From Filosporella fistucella (Eukaryota > Ascomycota > Leotiomycetes > Helotiales), in contig JAQJZZ010000015.1 in NCBI GenBank assembly GCA_030077755.1, forward strand, positions 372,001-436,000: a stretch of 64,000 nucleotides of DNA, given 5' to 3'. The notes below the pieces were generated by a model that was given only the letters and a program-made list of their open reading frames with translations, had not been told where the DNA came from and ran no database searches. Shown piece by piece: positions 34,313 through 45,557 of the stretch (its first letter is position 1; each line of letters opens with the position of its first letter). The position numbers and the translations under genes are program-made.

Positions 34313-35102
34313 ATGGGAAAATCGTACGTTCCAAGAACTTCTACACGATGCAAGAGTTGCATTCTGCTTCACGATAAAACTGACTTGTCACAGTCAGTCA
34401 AAGCTCTCCCAAGAGCAACTCAGTGAGCTCCAACGATCGACTCATTTCGACAAGAAGGAGTTGCAGCAATGGTACAAGGGTCAGAGTACTCCTCAACCTG
34501 AGTCTATCCCAAGCTGACTTTGCACAGGTTTTTTGAAGGACTGTCCTTCGGGCATGCTGAAGAAGGATGAATTTCAAAGAATTTATAAACAATTCTTCCC
34601 CTTCGGAGACCCTTCGTCATTCGCGGATTATGTTTTCAATGTTTTCGATAGTGATAAGTCTGGATCAATCGATTTTAAGGAGTTCATCTGTGCTCTCAGT
34701 GTTACAAGTAGAGGAAAGATGGAAGACAAGCTTGATTGGGCATTCCAACTTTACGATATTGATGGCGATGGGAAAATCAGTTACGATGAAATGTTAGCTA
34801 TTGTTGAGGCTATCTACAAGATGGTAGGTGATGATTCGAGGTTCTTCACTTCATGGAAAAGCTACAAAATCATGAGCCCGTCGTATCTTTGATTTTCATG
34901 TTTATTTGCTAACTGTGGTCAGGTCGGATCAATGGTTAAACTACCAGCCGATGAAGATACCCCTGAGAAGCGAGTCAAGAAGATTTTCCGCATGATGGAC
35001 AAAGACGAAAATGGTAGTCTGGATATGGAGGAGTTTAAGGAGGGCAGCAAGCGCGATGAAACGATAGTGTCCGCTCTGTCCCTCTATGATGGTCTAGTTT
35101 GA
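34313..35102 (+). CDS. NCS1: neuronal calcium sensor 1 (frequenin) homologue
   Basis: Four exons, 34313-34323 (only 11 bases), 34394-34479, 34528-34823 and 34923-35102, give 190 residues, exactly the usual NCS-1 length. The start MGKSQSKL carries Gly2 for N-myristoylation. EF-hand 1 is degenerate ([12 protein letters not shown]), as in all NCS-1 proteins. EF-hands 2-4 are canonical: [24 protein letters not shown] and [12 protein letters not shown]. The protein binds calcium and works at membranes; in fungi NCS-1 activates phosphatidylinositol 4-kinase and affects calcium tolerance. The tiny first exon was found from the start codon and a GTACGT donor. Confidence 0.97.
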
Positions 35103-35543
35103 TCTGTCTTTTACCTTGCGATGATTCCAATATTAGACCAGAGGCAGTTTCAGCAAACTGAGGGGATACATTACCTTGTACTTGCTTTTGTTGTATTTGG
35201 GAAGGTCTAATGATTACGCGATGAACAATGATTCCATTTCAGCGTGACCGGGTTAATTTCCAAGGGTTAGATACAAGAAGCGAAGAATTGAAATGAATGA
35301 AGTACCTACAATTCTCTGGTTTGATTGTCGAGTCTTCAGTCAAGTTTACTTTCCTTATCGCTTTTCAAGGCTGAGTTTCGGGTCATTGTGGTATTGACTC
35401 GACTGCCTGACTTCGAGTCTAAAAACGCCAAAAAACGACGCCAAACAATCTATTTTGGTTCGCAATACATACACTCAAGGCCAATCAAATATCATCACGC
35501 CAATATCGCGCGCTGAACATTGCTTCACAATATTCAAGTAGCC
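35103..35543. other. intergenic, no gene seen
   Basis: Between NCS1 and the coiled-coil gene on the same strand. It should hold the NCS1 3' UTR and the next promoter. Confidence 0.45.
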
Positions 35544-37840
35544 ATGGTGAAGATCGGTCCTCCAGGCGTCGCCACAGACGCGTATTATGCGACAACGAGT
35601 ATGCTTCTTCCACTCCTTCCCGGCGTATCATACAACAAGCTGACCGAATTGACAGAGCGCTCGTGGTATCCTGACAATATCTCCAGGTTCTCGACGACAT
35701 CTGATGACCTGTCAATTTCCGATGACGAAATTGACCACAACTCTGGTAATCTCTCAATATCAGGTGTGCTCCTCGGATGAGCGCTAACCATGTTCTCTTA
35801 GATGATTGCATCTCCTGCAAAGATCCCCTTTGTCAATTTTCTGCCGAAAGTAACATATCAAAGATTCTACCGCCGTCTTTCTCAACTATCATTACCGCGG
35901 TGCAGCACATGCAAGGAGCTAGTGGCTTGATCGCAGCAGGCACCTTCGAGACATGGGAGAAAGATCTACTGCCTATTACCTCGGCCGCCTGGCGCAGCGC
36001 TATGGACGATGTACAATTGTGGATTCAGAACCTAGAAACAGCTAAGGCGGAATGGGTTCAAGCGCAGAAGAGGATGAAGGAGGCAGTGCGTCGCCAGCTC
36101 GAGACCGACGCCCAAAATGACCAACGTCTGAAAGATGAGGCTCTAAAGATCAAGCAAAAGGCCCATGATGCGAAAACCCAAGCTTGGAAGGAAGAAAGCG
36201 AGGAGATGCTATTTCTCATATCCGCCAAGAAACAAGAAAACATCCAGAGGCTGATGCAGCTAGGTGGGCTTGGTGAAGAGTCGGTATATCTCCGTGAGAA
36301 AATAGAGGAAGCCGAGATACTTGAAGCGGAATTGCAAAGAGACATCAAGCGTATGGAAATTTTCACGATCGGAGACAGGAGTATCGAAGAAGCTGTCACA
36401 AGCTTCAACAAGGCTGTCAAGGATGAACAGGACGACATGTCGCTCGACATAGTAATCGACGCTATGGGCGATAAGGACTTCGAGAGCGAACAGAAGAGAC
36501 TGGAAAAAATCGAGAGCGAAAGACTCGTTGTCAGTTTAGAGGGCCATTTGGATCCTGACTTCAAAAAATCCCTGTACAAGGCTATGGGAATCCTTCCGAA
36601 CATTCCTGTGGGCGACAAGGAGTCCAGGACAATTGCGAGGGAGCTAGAAAAAGAAACTGCAGAATTACTTGACACGGCTATCAGGGTGGTATCAGGAGGC
36701 GGAAATCCAAACGCAAAGGGCCTCAAGCAACTCCAGGCTTTTAGGAGCCTCAGACTTCGAATGAATGGAACCCTTAGGAAGACAATCGAGCAGATTGTGG
36801 ACGATTTCTGGGCGCTGCAAAAGAAAGAGGAGATGGCAACCAACGAGAAGAAGTCCGCCGGCTATGACGCGAGACTTCTTGATAGGGTCATTGAAATCCT
36901 CACCAACGACAAGAGAAACAAGGAGTCACAGGCTTGTCTTCAAGATATCCTGAAATTCAAAAGAGCGAAGAGGTCCTTAGATTCGAGGATGCGATTGACC
37001 TTAGAGAAAATGATGGAAAATCATTCCAAGTCCATCGACTCGCCCCAAATTTTTGCAGAACGACAAATGGATGAGGATCTTCTCTCGAAAACTGTTGTCA
37101 TTCTGAAGGCTGACAAAGACGAGAATTTGGTACCTGTCAAGAAAGTGCTCGAATGTCTCCAGGCAGAGAGAGTACCTTTGTGGCCCGATTTGAGAGCGTT
37201 ATTGAAAAGGTTGACCGAAGACCATTGGAAAATTGTACTCCAAAGAGGCGGTATCAGAATGAAGAAAGAGGATGGGGGTACCCTCATGATGGCCATCGCA
37301 AAACTGAACACCATCAACCGCCTCCCGGAAATCAACTATACGAACGAGTTAGCTGAGCTAACTCTATTGCACCAGAGCCAGGCCATATTGACACCATCAC
37401 TCAGAAAACTCATCGATTCCGTGGTCAAAGGAGCTTATAAAGAAATAGGAGGTTCTGACGACACAAACACGAACGAAATGATGGTTCTACGACGAGTCAC
37501 AGAGTTGAACAGGCCTCAAGAAACAGATCTTGATTCGAACAGTACACCCGAATACGAACAAAAGTTCTTGAATCTCGCATACAAGACCATCTCCGAGATA
37601 CCAGGAAAACAGCTTACAACTGTCTTGGGCCACGTGGGTATCCTGCTGAAATATCAAATCAGAGTTTCACGGCGCTTAATGCAGGCAATCAGGGATATCA
37701 TTGTAGATGAGTCGTTGGGTGAGGTGAAGGATAAGGTTAAGGAGCATAGAGAGAGGAGAGAGAATGAGGCGATGTTGGCGAGGGTGGTTGATGATTGGAT
37801 CATGCAGGGTGTTCAGGGGGTTGTCCAGAGTTGTTTTTGA
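35544..37840 (+). CDS. large coiled-coil protein, function unknown
   Basis: Exons 35544-35763 and 35802-37840, joined over a 38 bp intron (one of the shortest in the window, with branch GCTAAC), give 752 residues. The N-terminus is Ser/Asp-rich and contains CISCKDPLC just after the intron. From about residue 120 the protein is almost wholly helical and charged, with long Glu/Lys heptad-like stretches (about residues 150-300), then a repeat-like region of helices (LLDRVIEILTNDKRNKES; LLSKTVVILKADKDENLV) that look like weakly related units. No signal peptide, membrane segment or catalytic motif is seen. I do not recognise the family; a structural or scaffold role is only a guess. Confidence 0.75.
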
Positions 37841-40019
37841 GTTTGGAGGGGAGCGAAATATTGATATTCTGTGTATATTGGTCGTGTGCTGATCTCTAAG
37901 ACAGGAATTAAGATGTATTGTGTAGGTATGAGTCCTGTTTTTGGCATATTGATGAAAGGCAAGTGAGGAAAGATGAAACATGAAACTGGGAGCGAGCAAG
38001 TAGCTGGTCCTGAGACCTTCATGTTATACTATTACAAAGGTTTGCACCAAATCGCATCGTGTTGCGAAACATCGTATACATTGTCTGATTGAGCCTCGAA
38101 GGTTCCCAGATGTGTTATGGCCGGATATAAACGCACACAGCTATGCCACCCACATTCACCTCCATCAACAGCTATCACTCCTATTCTACTTGGAACAGTT
38201 ATTCGTCACTTGACGCCCAAGCCTTGACCCGTTGTCGAACGAGAAGCAGAAGTACTATGGCGTCAATATGGACAATCTGTCCTGCCAATCTTTTAAGCCG
38301 GGACATCTTATTGTACATTTCATGCAACATGCCAACGTTGCTTTTTCTCAATTCTGCTCTTCCAAATGTAATAGCGCGGCAGCTGCCAGAGAAATGAAAG
38401 AAAGACCGATGATAGCTTCATATCTCACGCCCAATAACTGACTGCCACTTAGCCTGTCCATAAGACCGGCCCATTTGATGACCTCACCATGCACGACTCG
38501 GATATTTCTGAGCACGGCTATAACCAATGCATTGATTTTGCATACAAGCTGACAGCTCACCTCCCGTATATAAACCATATAATATCTTCACCTATGCTCC
38601 GAGCTCTGCATACTGCGTACTGTGCCCTCCAACTACTTCTCCTCCGGCCTATTGTCTAACTATCCACGCACTCCCCGAACTGCAAAATCTAGACCAGGGA
38701 CCCGCCGAAATTGGAATGAGTATCGGTAAGCACAAGAAGAGTTTAGTGGCTATTGGGCTACATAGTATATGGTGCTATCTCCATCGGCGAGCTGGAGGAC
38801 AACTCTCGTGGCAGGTGCTTGACATTCGATGTTGAGCCGTTCATGTACAAGGACTGCAACTAGAAGACAGGGGGCAGATGGTGCACAACGGAGATGCAAT
38901 AGCGGGTTGATTACGTGAAAGGGGTTTTGAGAGCATTTATGCTGGGAAAGAAGAAGTTAGAGGTTATAGTCATTAGCCATAGGAGTTTTCTGAGGAAGTT
39001 AGTCAAAAATAGTACTTATGCTCTCCTGCCAATCCTGCAAAACATATTAGCAAAACAGGACAGAGCTGACTCATTGTGAATAGTCAAGTTCGAGAATGTA
39101 GTATTTACAACTTGTGTATCGATAAACATGGAAACTACCCCAGAGGAGCTAAAAGAACTCAGGGAGGCATGAAAGAATCTGGGCCATATCGAGTCAGAGG
39201 TGGGTTCCTGAAATCCGACAACGAAATTATATAAGATAGTCTCAATTGCATCTCCTCAGCGACAAAAGATTTACCAGAAGTCATGCCGTATGAGAAGTTA
39301 TAAAAAGTTGTCTCCCCTCTATCGCATGGCGCGAGATAACTCTGTATATACAATAATAACTCGAAGCCTTCTATCGGCCGTCACGAACCAGCTCCTTTGA
39401 CTCGGTGGTTTGACAAATAACACGGTATGCGGATGGAATCAAATTGAAATACATTTGGAATCTTGTCGTAGAACTCCAATTTCCCTGCTGGGCGGTCGAG
39501 TTTCTGCCACATGATCTTTTGTTCGCGAGGAATTTTTTTGGGAAATCTTTTTTTTCAACACGCTTTTGTGTTTGATACATCGTTTCTTGTAGAAATTTGA
39601 AGACATCAATTTTCATTTATTTCAATTAACGACGAACCCCTTTCAGAAAATAATTATATACAGCGCTTGTAGTTCCCTCTTTGGGTACAGAATCGATGCA
39701 AGCTCCCCAAGCCCGCCAAGTCGATTCGGTCCCCCTTTTTTCTGCTAAAATAGGCGAATGCAGCTGACTCAGCGATTTCTGTTACGCAATGATCTTGACC
39801 ACCAAAATCGCAGCGATAAGGTAGCCCCGATGTACCAATGTTTTCTTTCCACGCATCACCAGCATTTCTCCGAAACAAATTTTCTTCACATGTCCAATTG
39901 TCTCTCATATACCTTCTGAGAACATTGTCTTTCCCCAACACCTTCTTTTCTCTTTCTTAGACATTGATTCAGGAGTTCTTTAAGGTACCAAAAAGCCGGT
40001 CTCACTTCAAAAGTCAACT
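37841..40019. other. intergenic, possible small exon on minus strand
   Basis: About 2.2 kb without a confident gene. A cysteine-containing open frame on the minus strand (39908-39654) is listed separately. The right end holds the promoter of the bZIP gene. Confidence 0.4.
39654..39908 (-). CDS. doubtful small cysteine-containing open frame
   Basis: An 84-codon frame from the ATG at 39908 (MRDNWTCEENLF) to a stop at 39654, with five cysteines and many aromatic and charged residues (GLPYRCDFGG, HRFCTQRGNYKRC). It lacks a signal peptide; the frame stays open upstream of the ATG, so it could be the last exon of a spliced secreted-protein gene, but I could not place an upstream exon before it runs into the bZIP leader. 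Another minus-strand ATG frame lies just downstream (39616-39371). Confidence 0.25.
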   Translation of the reverse strand: MRDNWTCEENLFRRNAGDAWKENIGTSGLPYRCDFGGQDHCVTEIAESAAFAYFSRKKGDRIDLAGLGSLHRFCTQRGNYKRCI

Positions 40020-41371
40020 ATGGCGCAAAGTGGGGTTACTTCCCGGAATGCCCGAACGGGCCATCCAAATATTTCCAATTCTTCGTCGAGGTTTTTGCAG
40101 GAGATGGATGCTTTTGATCGAAGGGAGAGGTTCAACGATGATGAGAACGTGAATGAGCCTTCGCCCAAGAAATGCAAAGGTGGAAGAAAACCTGTATGTT
40201 TTCTTCTCTTTCAAAGTGGGGAGCGCGAGATCAGCAGCTGACGCGATACAGATATATACTTCGCTTGAACAGAAAAAGCAACGTAATCGTGACTCCCAGG
40301 CTGCCTTCAGAGAGAGAAGGAGGGAATATATCACGGAATTGGAGAAGATTGTGCAAGAACAAAAAGAGAAATTGAGTGCCAGCCAGGACGCGCAGTCTAG
40401 TGCGAAAGAGGAATGCTTGATGCTTAAGTATAAGAATTCTCTTCTTGAGAGAATTCTACTTGAGAAGGGTACACTTCCTGCCATGAATCAATTAAATTCC
40501 TATTAACATTTAACAGGCATTGATGTCAACGACGAATTGAACAACATCCTCGAATTCCCGCCTCGCCTTCCAAACAAACTGAAGCGCAAAGAAAGATCGC
40601 ATACCAGCCATGATCGAACCATCTCTTTGACAGATAAATCTGCGAAAGCACAAAAAATTACCAGTCCTTCAACCGAAGCTTTTCGTTGTTGTCATTGCAC
40701 AAGTCCGCATGGTCAATTGACTCCCGAATCATATACAGCTTCTCCACCTCAGACACATCATGTCCCCCAGGCTCCTCAAGTTCATTCACATCCGAACAAA
40801 CGCAGACGCCATGAACATCCAAGTCCTATCGGTATCCACACACATCAGGTTGTAACTTCAACCCGTAAGCAGCAGGCTTCCAGTTCCACAAATCGTGGTC
40901 ATCGTTTTCATCCCGGCAAGTACTCCCGCTCCCTTTCTGACTCCCTTTCAAAGAACTTTCTTGGTCCTAGATTGATTCTCTGTTACAGCACCCGATACTC
41001 TCGCCCAAAGACCAACATATCTCATCTCACCAATCTCAACCACATCTCTCGGCAAGCTCTCCCCTCCCTTTCTTTGCGTAGAACTCTGTTCGTCCTAGAC
41101 TGAATCCGTGTATACAGACCCCTCGCTATCCACCCACATCTCGCCCGCTCACTCCTCTCCTCTCCCAACAACCCACACCTCGCCCTCGACCTCCACCTCT
41201 CAAGCCCAAAGCGTCTGTGCTCCCATTGCCCCGCCAGAACAACATCTGGTTGACAGTGTGAAGAACTTTGATTTTGATTTTGATAATAGCTTTGAGTTCA
41301 ACGCGATGCTGGAGCAGAGCGGTAGAGATTTCGATATGGACTTGGGGTTTCTGGCTACCATGCATACATGA
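40020..41371 (+). CDS. bZIP transcription factor (AP-1/Yap-like basic region)
   Basis: Exons 40020-40193, 40252-40468 and from 40517 are secure. GGRKP leads into the basic region KKQRNRDSQAAFRERRREY, which has the N-x7-R contact pattern, then a leucine-zipper-like coiled coil ending YKNSLLERILLEKGIDV. The C-terminal half is low complexity, His/Pro/Ser-rich, with a small Cys cluster (RCCHCTSPHG) and an acidic Phe/Asp end (DFDFDNSFEF...DMDLGF) that could be an activation domain. How the last part is spliced is uncertain: one 253 bp GT-AG intron (40865-41117) gives 330 residues; two introns with GC donors (40916-40988 and 41052-41117) also keep the frame. It is a nuclear DNA-binding regulator; targets are unknown. 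Confidence 0.85.
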
Positions 41372-42252
41372 GCGGGGTGTTGAGATGTGCGATATGTTTG
41401 TTTCTATATATATATGAGGCGTGTAGAGTGGGTGGTGATGCTTAACGAATTTCGTAGGTACTAGGAGTTGTTGGTTTTCTTATTAATAAATGATTTCATT
41501 GCTATGGTCTCCTGCTGGAAGACATGTGTGATTGGAATGATAAGATGTAGGTTTTCAACTGGAATTCTGTTTCCTGGCTCTAGTATGGTGAGCAGGAGAA
41601 GTCCTGTATGAGAACTGCATTCCGTTAAACATTCTGTGTAGTTGTTCGTGTTGCTTTGGAGAGATGTTCGATTCATTCTGATTTTCCACTGCCGTATCAC
41701 TTTTATTCACAAAAACAGACATCAAAATACCTAGAAAAAGGGTCGGATCTCGTGACCGTTAGCCCGTCTCGAGCCTACCAACTTCTCACCCGGCATTTGA
41801 AGGTATTTGTCGGCCATGGCCATCTCTCTCTCAAACATCATTCGCGCGCATCCAAAATCTCCACCCAATAGGCTCCACTCAATCTCGTGGTCAAATGCCG
41901 GGACCAAAGTCCGCCAAGAATCTAACTCTCCGTAGTTAAAACGGTCAAGCGATCAGCCTCATGATTCCCTCTTTCAGTAACAAGCTTAAGTTTAAGGCAA
42001 GTAAGCCGACTCTTTCCCCACTACCCCTCTCCAAACATCACACGATAATTTGGCTTTTGGAATAAGCATGCGGGTGAGGAGCGGAGAGACTTTGCGGGTT
42101 GCCTCTTACGTCGTAGGTATCCCATTTTTGAGATTTTAGGTTTGATATATGATTACATTTTTCGCCTCTTCTTTCTTACTCTTTTAATCCGCTTCAAGGC
42201 AACACATGAGATCTCATTCTTGCACATTTCATTTCAACAAGAAAACGTCGGA
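41372..42252. other. intergenic, no gene seen
   Basis: Contains the bZIP 3' UTR, a short TATATA run near 41408, and the promoter of the sugar transporter. Confidence 0.45.
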
Positions 42253-44192
42253 ATGGGTAACCAGATTAAATCATGGAATGTCGCTCATGCGCTACAAAAG
42301 CGCTCTCTGCTTATAGCCATCAATTGCATAGCCGGTCTCTCCATTTTCTTTTTTGGATATGATCAAGGTATGATGGGAGGAGTTAATAATGCGAAAGATT
42401 ACATCGAAATCATGGGTTTTGGTCATGTCGAAACTATTGATGGGAATGTAAATACACCTGTCATTACGAACAGCTTGTTGCAGGGAGGCATAGTTTCGGT
42501 GTATTATCTGGGTACCTTGGTGGGAGCTTTGGCCGGAGGATGGGTTGGAGAGAAAGTTGGTAGAATCAAAACTATTGCGCTAGGTGCGGGCTGGGGTGTC
42601 TTTGGGGCTAGTTTGCAATGCTCGGCGCAGGGACATGTGTGGATGATTTTTGGTAAGTGTTCTCTTCTTGTCATCCGAAGTTAAATTGATGGGGTAAAAG
42701 TTGATTCGTTTTATAGCACGACTCATCAACGGCTTTGGGACCGGCATCCTCAATGCGATCGTTCCAGTATGGGCGACAGAAAGTGTTCCTCATACAGGGC
42801 GAGGGCAATTTATCGCGATTGAGTTTACGCTGAACATCTTCGGTGTCGTGGTAGCATATTGGTTGGAATTGTAAGACACCCCTCCTCACAAACCTGCTAC
42901 ATCTGACATCTCTTAGTGGTCTCTCGTTCATCGATCAAGGCGCCTCACCCATACGTTGGCGTTTTCCCATCGCCTTTCAAATTATCCCTCTTCTTATTCT
43001 TTTTGGAGCCGTGTGGTGGTTCCCTGAATCTCCACGTTGGCTTGTCAAGGTCGGAAGAGAAGATGAGGCACGATTCATATTAGGCCGATTGAGAGGAGAC
43101 AAGGGAGAAGAAGCCATTCTCGCTGAAGCTGAGTTTCAGGATATTCGCAGCGTATCGCAACTGGAGAAGCAGGCTGGAAATAGAACTTCGTATTGGTCTA
43201 TGTTTACTGGCCAAGGTTCGGGGGATCTGCATACTGGGAGGAGGGTGCAATTGGTGATCTGGCTCCAGATTATGCAGGAGTGGGTTGGCATTGCAGGTGT
43301 TACCGTTTGTATGTCATACGCTTGTATGATAAATTGAATAGGATGCTGACAAAAGTAGATGCTCCAACCATATTTCGAATTGCCGGTTTCGCGGCAGAGA
43401 AGTCACAGTGGATCTCTGGTCTGAACAACATATTTTACATGGTAAGCAGTATTCAGCCACTCTATTACAATCCTAACTAATATGATCCAGTTTTCGACGC
43501 TCATTTGCGTCTTCACACTTGACCGGATTGGCCGAAGATGGACACTATACTGGGGCTCCGTCGGGCAGGGAGTTGCCATGTTCCTTGCAGGCGGCATGTC
43601 AAGACTCGCCATTAATGCCACCGACGCAGGAGACACCTCAAAAGCAGCTTCATATGGAGCCGCCGCTGCATCATTCATCTTCATTTTTACATTTGTGTTC
43701 GGTGCCACTTGGCTGACCGTTCCTTGGCTATACCCTGCTGAGATCTTCCCACTGGAAGTCAGAGCGAAGGGTAACGCATGGGGTGTTGTAGGCTGGAGCA
43801 TTGGTAACGGATGGCTTGTAAGTATCCGCCCTCCCATTCACACTATCCCCTCCTTCGTCGTCACCTCTAACAACTCTCAGACCCTTCTCTGTCCCGTAAT
43901 GTTCGCGCACATCAACGAGAAAACTCTCTACATCTTCGCCATCTCCAACGTAATAACCATCCCCATGGTATGGGCTCTCTACCCTGAATCTAATCAACGC
44001 ACGCTCGAAGAAATGGATCTCTTGTTTGCTGCAAAGACACCTTGGGTCTGGGACGCTGAGAAGAATTTTGCGAGGTTGAAGGAGGAACACCCTGAGATTG
44101 CGAGGAGAGCTAGTAAGGGAATCTCAGGAGACTTGGAGAGTAAAATTGCGCTCGGTAATGCGAAGAATGGAGAGGGTGAGCATTCGGAATAG
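42253..44192 (+). CDS. MFS sugar transporter (hexose-type)
   Basis: Six exons, 42253-42652, 42717-42870, 42917-43308, 43359-43441, 43491-43817 and 43881-44192, give 555 residues. Family motifs in order: FFGYDQGMMGGV in helix 1, GGWVGEKVGRIKT after helix 2, FPESPRWLVKVGREDEA before the central loop, DRIGRRWTLYWGS after helix 8, and PWLYPAEIFPLEVRAKGNA near helix 10. The end of the last helix is YPESNQRTLEEMD, the usual PETKG-like site. About twelve membrane segments are expected in the plasma membrane. The usual substrates are hexoses or other monosaccharides moved with protons; this member's sugar is unknown. It is near the epimerase gene but separated by a broken gene. Confidence 0.92.
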
Positions 44193-45557
44193 GCTTGTTT
44201 GTGGAGGTTGAGGTACTTTGAGGCATCAGATTGCTATAAGATATGTCACGTGATAACAGCTTGGATTGATCTAGATTGGTATAATTGCTTCAATCGTTTG
44301 AATGAAGTCATGAGATACAATCATGAGAGACTCATAAGTGATTTCTACGCTGATATCAACTTGGTAACACTTCTTGTGCTACTACAAAGCGGAAATCATC
44401 AAGTGTTAGCGACAAATATATGCCCTGCACTCACCCCTTTCGCTGCTCGCTTGACTTGGCCACAATATAAACTACCACGTGGAAAGTGTTTGCAATTACT
44501 ATATGGCTTCCTTCTCCACACCACGTTTCCAGATCAAGCAGTTTGTAATGGGGTCAACCATTGTCAGGCAAGTCAAGATCTTCTACACCTATAATATTCA
44601 TTTGCTCCCCACTCTTCCGGCTATATCATACAATAGCATTAGTGCTCTACCCTCTAGCTTGAACGGTCAATTTATCAAGCACGCAAAAGCTGCTGGAGGC
44701 TCTCATGTGATTTCGCATGCCATTCTCCTATAATCGGTTGAGTCGCGGTGTGCTTAATGGAGCGTGCATAAATGCCATGGCCCATGCTTTACTGCTATAT
44801 CATGTTGTTTTTGTGAAATCACCCTGGGGTGTCCGATAAGCAACAAATGTTTTTGGTGGAGGAGTGCGTCTCAAGAATCGAGCGTGCTATGGGGACTTGG
44901 AGAATCCACCTCTGCGATCGTGTAGATATCATCATACTCCTATTGAGCACTAGCGATAGATGAAGTAAACCTGGAGATTTTCCATGTGCGACTAGATATT
45001 TTGGTAGGCGCCGAGTGCATCAATGCTTCTTGTGTCGAGTCAGCTGTTGACTTAATATTCTATAATGAGAATCTCACTGAGTGTCTGCAAATTAGGTTCT
45101 GCTGAAATTAGTATATATATGACAGTACTTTTATTAGAAGAGTATTAACAAATCGGGGCAATTGCCGATGTTTTTCCTTACTTGTAACTCGACTTCAAAA
45201 TCACACCTTGGTTCCAATTGAATACTGCGAGCGAAGCAGCAATAATACGACGACGAAATATTGAAATTCCTCTAATCTACTCACAATAGTAGCCAGATAC
45301 TATTTGGATTGCGTTTCACCGAGATTATCCCTAATGATAATATTTAAATCTCGAAGCACTTGACCATATCAACTTTTTTGGACAGAACCACATCACAACG
45401 TCGAGTAAGTGTTTCGATCTTGTATGAGATCAAAGTTCCTCCTATTTGGCATTGCTTTACACATTCCTTCTCCTGTGCTGTAAAATAAATCAAAGAGAGC
45501 TAAACATGATCTCGATCTGTTGGAAAATGTACTTGCTTCTCAAAGACCTTCTATTCT
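44193..45557. other. intergenic, no gene seen
   Basis: About 1.4 kb, AT-leaning. Open frames on the plus strand at 44199-44733 have no domain or fitting splice sites. Confidence 0.45.

Noticed and set aside
36058..36843. 261-codon minus-strand open frame, Ser/Leu/Ile-rich
   Set aside because: It is the antisense reading of the Lys/Glu-rich coiled-coil gene; such genes commonly give Ser/Leu-rich antisense frames.
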